A stretch of DNA of 64,000 nt, taken from Trichoderma breve (lineage: Eukaryota > Ascomycota > Sordariomycetes > Hypocreales > Hypocreaceae). Positions 60,030 to 64,000 of this stretch are shown here, piece after piece. The number at the start of each line of letters is the position of its first letter. Position 1 is the stretch's first letter. The notes under the pieces are model-generated. The model saw only the letters and a list, made by a program, of their open reading frames with translations. It was not told where the DNA came from and ran no database searches. Position numbers and translations under genes: made by a program. Location: positions 1,736,001 through 1,800,000 of the forward strand of contig NC_079237.1 in NCBI RefSeq assembly GCF_028502605.1, written 5' to 3'.

Positions 60030-63000
60030 ATGGAGCTGGGCGACGGCACAACGGACATTGTCCATCCTGAAGTTCGGGCACACATCAGCAGCCTCATTGC
60101 AGCGGTAGGTTCTCAAGGTTCTCAAGAGAGATCACGATTATTCGAACTCCCAGGACAATTTTATACTGACAAATCTTGGTAGCTGGGAGGCGCAAGCACG
60201 GAGGACGATGGCCGATACCACTTGGGAGACGATGCGTTGGAGGTCCTCCGCGATATCAAACGATGGATTCGCTTCTACGACGAAAAGACGAACCGCATGG
60301 ATGTTGCCCGCTGCATCCACGAGGCGAACTTGATTGAGGGCGACCTGCTCCCGATTTTGGCGACATGGCCTGAAAACGCTACCGATAGCAAGTACAAGTC
60401 TCGAATTGCGCTGTCGTGCTTTGAGATCATGGTTCCTTTAACTTGGCCTATGGAGCGTGATAAGGAACGGATGACGGTCAATCACCATCGGCACATGCCT
60501 GTGTTGGAGCTTGCACAGGTTCAATACAAGAGGGCCATTATCAACTTTGATGAAGCTCGAATACTTCATGCTGCCGTCAGGACTGCTCTGCCCTCGCTGG
60601 CGCTCCCAGCTGGCGACAGAGCAGCACGAGATCAAGGCATCATCAAACTGGTGCTCTTCTTCCTCCGCAATATGGCCATGATTGCCCCTCCACCCAATGT
60701 TCAATATGAGGGTGATGAAACGCAAATCTCGCGGTCGGCTACCATCGATGCCTTTTCATACCAAGACATATTCTTATTCCTCCTTACATTGGCTTCAAAC
60801 ATGGGTGATGATTTCAGAACTGAAGACACCTCTGTCATGGAGATCATCTTCCATCTCATCAAACGAGTCGACATAGAGAAACTCTTTATGACAGAGCAAC
60901 AAGTACACAAAGCAAAGGCTAATGAGCTCGCGTCGCTGATGAATAAGGAATCGGCCATGCACAAGGCCTATGCCCGCAACAGCGCAACCAGACACAACCG
61001 CTTCGGAACGATGATTTGGGTCAAGCGTGAAGATGGGAAGATGTCTTCCCTTTCGGGACAAGATGCCCTTGGCGACGCCTCAACACGTAACCTGAAGATG
61101 GATAACAACAAAGTGTTCAAACCTCCTCGTAGAACAAGAAAGGAGAATAAGGATGAGAGGGACCTAGGCCCGCCGGCGAAGCTTAACGCGCGAGCAGCCG
61201 GGCAGCTCCGTTCATTTGTTGAAGAATTCCTTGACTCGGGCTTCAACCCCTTATTTTTACACGTTCGCAAAACGATTGATCGAGAGGCTTCGCATGTCAT
61301 GCAGTACCACCGGAGACAATTTTTCTACCTCGTAGCATGGTTCCTTGAAGCTGAACGGACGCGAAAAAAGCTGAAGAAAGGATCTAGTAACAAGGCGGAT
61401 GATGAGGTATCCAGCTTCAGCCTTGTGGCGGGCGTTTTAAACCAAGAAATGTTCATCACTCTCAACAAGGCAATGCACGAGGCATATGAGTACAAGGACT
61501 GGCATGAGCTGGCTGCTGTTATGAGATGCTTCACCCAGATTCTACTCACTGTTCAAGAAATGTCCGAGAGTGGCCGAGAGGATGATGAGGAAATTGCAGA
61601 AAACGTCCTAAGTCGTCTGTTTTACGAAGAATCGACGCACGATACCATCGCCAACATAATCAGGACCTACAAAGACCAGGGATTCTACTACCTAGATGCT
61701 GCTACGGAGCTGGTTCATCATTTCCTGCGTATTCTGGAGGCATACTCAAAGCAGAATGCGGATATGCAAGTTCGCTCTCGCAAACGAACACGGCAGAAGA
61801 AGAATAAAGAGCAGCAACTGCAGCAGGGTACTGAAGACGGTGCTCTAGCTGAAGAAAACGATGACTCGGCCAACGATGAGGAAGCTACAGAACGTACTTC
61901 CAAGGAACGCAAATTTGATTTCCAACGCTTCGCGGCTCGCTTTTCACCACAAGGCGTGGTGGATACTTTTGTCAAGTTCACGCGATTCTATCGCGATATG
62001 GATGATACCCAGTTAAAGCGCGTCCATCGATACTTTTATCGCCTCGCATTCAAACAGGAGATGAGCGTAATGCTTTTCCGTGTGGATATAATCCATCTGC
62101 TATACAATATGATCAAAGGCCCCGAGCCTTTAGATAAGTCTTCAAGCATGTACAAAGACTGGGAAGAGCTCGTGAAGCAAATACTTCGCAAGTGCTTCAA
62201 GAAGATTGAGCAAAGGCCAGAGCTCATTATCGAAATGCTCTTCAGCAAATTGCAAAGCACCGCTTTCTTCCTAGAATACGGATATGAAAAGCAGACCGCT
62301 TCCAAGAAGCAGGCGAAGCCTGGGGCTGAACTTGTTTTCAAATACACAGAAGAGCTCGATCGGCAAATCGCCATCGTGGTTGGTGCACTGCTGGATAAGA
62401 ATGAGGGGGATCATATCAGTTGGGTGAAGGGTGTTATTGCCGAAGCCGAAAGCGAACGCCGATCGTGGGCTGCTGCTGAAGAAGCCTTGGCAACAACAGA
62501 AAATCCTTTTGAAGAATCAACGGATGCCAACGAACCCAAAGAACCGAGCAAACCTCCCCCCTTCAGTAAGTCTCTAGTGATTGTTTGTACTGTGATCATA
62601 TCTAATTTATGTCTAGACGTACGACCTGATAGCGACGAGAGACGCACCGCTAGATTTAAGAATCCATATCTGCGTCTTCTACTAAATCTCTGCGGATTTC
62701 GGCTGTTCGGGCCTGCCTCAGAGGAGACGCCCGAGTCCCTCTGGGTACTCCCAGAAGATATCACTGCCGACTCACTCAAAGATTCATTGCATTATATCAA
62801 CCAAGCGGAATTCAACCCCCCAACATTTGACGATGGACAGCTGGCTGAAAATCAGCTCAAGAGAAAAACACTGCCCCGCAAGAAGGCAAATTTTGATGAT
62901 GACGAAGGTGACGACATAGATGACGAGATTCTATTTGAACCCGGCGGCCCGACGGCAAGGAAAGTAATCGATGAGTCAGAGAGACCCAAAAAGACAAGAA

Positions 63001-63569
63001 AGAGAAGACGGAGAGATAGTCAAGTACAGGAACTAGATGACGAAGAACTCGAAGAAAAAGCTCGCAAGCGGCGCGAGCGAGAGCGAGAAAAGGCCCGCAA
63101 GATCAAATCCGCCGTGTACGTCAAAGATGGAGATGATGAATTCGACGAGGAGGAGGACGAGGCTTTTTTCGCCCGTGAACGCGAGATTGCCGCTCGTGCT
63201 GCAAAGGCTGCGCAGTCAGCTGTGGATCCTGAACCGGTGAAGAAACGGAAAGCTGCTAGGGTGCAGATTGATAGCGATGAGGAGGATGAGGGTGGTGAAG
63301 ACGACGATGTCTTGGGCTTGATTAATGACGAGGAGGCGGAAAGTAGGGATGATACCCCCATGGGAGAGAGCGATGGCGAGAGTAGGAAGAAGAGGAGAGT
63401 TAGCGTCGAGGATGAGGATGAGGATGTTGATATGGAGGATGCTTCTAATGCTGCACAGCCTCAGCAGGTGGAAGACAATGCCAAGGAAGATGGCGATGAC
63501 GTTCCTGTTGTGACTCGCAGACCGAGGGTGCGCGGTGGCTTTGTCATAGACAGTGATGACGAGGAGTAG
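60030..63569 (+). CDS. TOF1: Topoisomerase 1-associated factor 1 (Tof1/Swi1/Timeless)
   Basis: Replication-fork protection factor that works with Csm3/Tipin at stalled forks and in S-phase checkpoint signalling. Exons 60030-60104, 60183-62565 and 62617-63569 give 1136 residues. The N terminus joins HISSLIAA | [20 protein letters not shown]. The TIMELESS domain occupies roughly the first 300 residues, with signatures [35 protein letters not shown] and [14 protein letters not shown] second conserved block is RQLRSF-like [20 protein letters not shown], then [14 protein letters not shown]. The C-terminal third is highly charged with basic clusters ([11 protein letters not shown]) and long acidic runs, ending [11 protein letters not shown]. 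Intron 2 (51 bp, GTAAGT donor, GTCTAG acceptor) has no in-frame stop, so a retained form adds 17 residues; I judge it spliced because [10 protein letters not shown] joins cleanly. Confidence 0.94.
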
Positions 63570-64000
63570 AAAAGGCCAGCTGAGAAGGGTTATCCGTATA
63601 TTTTACTATATGTGTACAGAGCATTGCGAGGAAATTTTGGGATATGAATCACGACCGCATATTAATAAAGAAAAAAGTCGGTATCAATCGTATATTATTT
63701 TGTATAAGTGGTATCGTAACCAAGTCTATTATATATTTTGTACGCCGAACTGCCAATTTTTCATGTCCAGGCAACGTGTGACAAAAATCTCCATCAATTC
63801 CACAGATAGCCAATTATAAAATCATCATCCCGGGTATCAAAACTCCATCGTCTCGTATCAAATCACTTTTGAGATTTTATGCAGCATCAGACATGATGCT
63901 CCCTCTCCACTCTTTTATCAATACTCCTCCTCCTAGCTACCATGTTATGTCCAGTAGGAGCTTGTCCAAGCTCTGCTAGATCCTCTTGGCTCTTATGCAG
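63570..64000. other. 3' region of TOF1 to the end of the window
   Basis: AT-rich sequence directly after the stop (about 63590-63740), suitable for 3' end formation. No further gene is recognisable before the window ends. Confidence 0.5.

Overview
This is a 64-kb stretch of a filamentous ascomycete nuclear genome, most likely a sordariomycete and plausibly a Hypocreales species of the Trichoderma type. The evidence is eukaryotic gene structure with short GT-AG introns (about 50-110 bp), pyrimidine-rich leaders, a HET-domain gene, a Zn2Cys6 regulator with a fungal_trans-like middle region, and fungal versions of housekeeping proteins (Xrn1, Ded1, Tof1, Rrp9, Med19/Rox3, Spc3). The lineage call is an inference from overall character; no alignment was run. 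I saw no tRNA, rRNA, CRISPR or recognisable transposon.

Layout. 0-14.3 kb is dense housekeeping: XRN1 5'-3' exoribonuclease (+), signal peptidase subunit SPC3 (-), a Ulp2/SENP6-type SUMO protease (+), U3 snoRNP protein RRP9 (-) and proteasome subunit beta-4/PRE1 (+). 16.9-29.9 kb holds the DED1 helicase (+), a membrane-anchored, catalytically degenerate AMP-binding protein (+), a single-exon HET-domain protein (+) and a GHSMGG alpha/beta hydrolase with a long coiled-coil insert (-). 33.2-45.1 kb holds a Ser/Thr-rich single-pass membrane protein (+), a Zn2Cys6 transcription factor (+) and Mediator subunit MED19 (-), separated by multi-kilobase spacers, one carrying an AT-rich 29-bp minisatellite. 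48.3-50.4 kb is a homeodomain transcription factor (-), followed by an 8.2-kb stretch without convincing genes. The window closes with a divergent pair, a mitochondrial 3-hydroxyacyl-CoA dehydrogenase (-) and the replication-fork protection factor TOF1/Swi1/Timeless (+), sharing a 357-bp promoter.

The genes do not form one pathway or a metabolic cluster. Themes are RNA metabolism (XRN1, RRP9, DED1), protein handling (SPC3, SUMO protease, PRE1), transcription (MED19, Zn2Cys6, homeodomain), genome replication (TOF1) and lipid metabolism (dehydrogenase, AMP-binding protein, hydrolase). The spacers are longest around the regulatory and surface-protein genes, which suggests large control regions.

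Most notable: the divergent TOF1/dehydrogenase promoter carries both an 18-bp perfect palindrome with an MCB (ACGCGT) and a CCTCGG Far-type box; the PRE1 start codon is split by an intron; the SUMO protease has three in-frame 57-bp repeats; the AMP-binding protein looks like a pseudoenzyme; and the 8.2-kb gene-free region lies upstream of the homeodomain gene. Exon coordinates were built by hand from splice consensus, reading frame and family conservation; each spliced model adds up to an uninterrupted frame.
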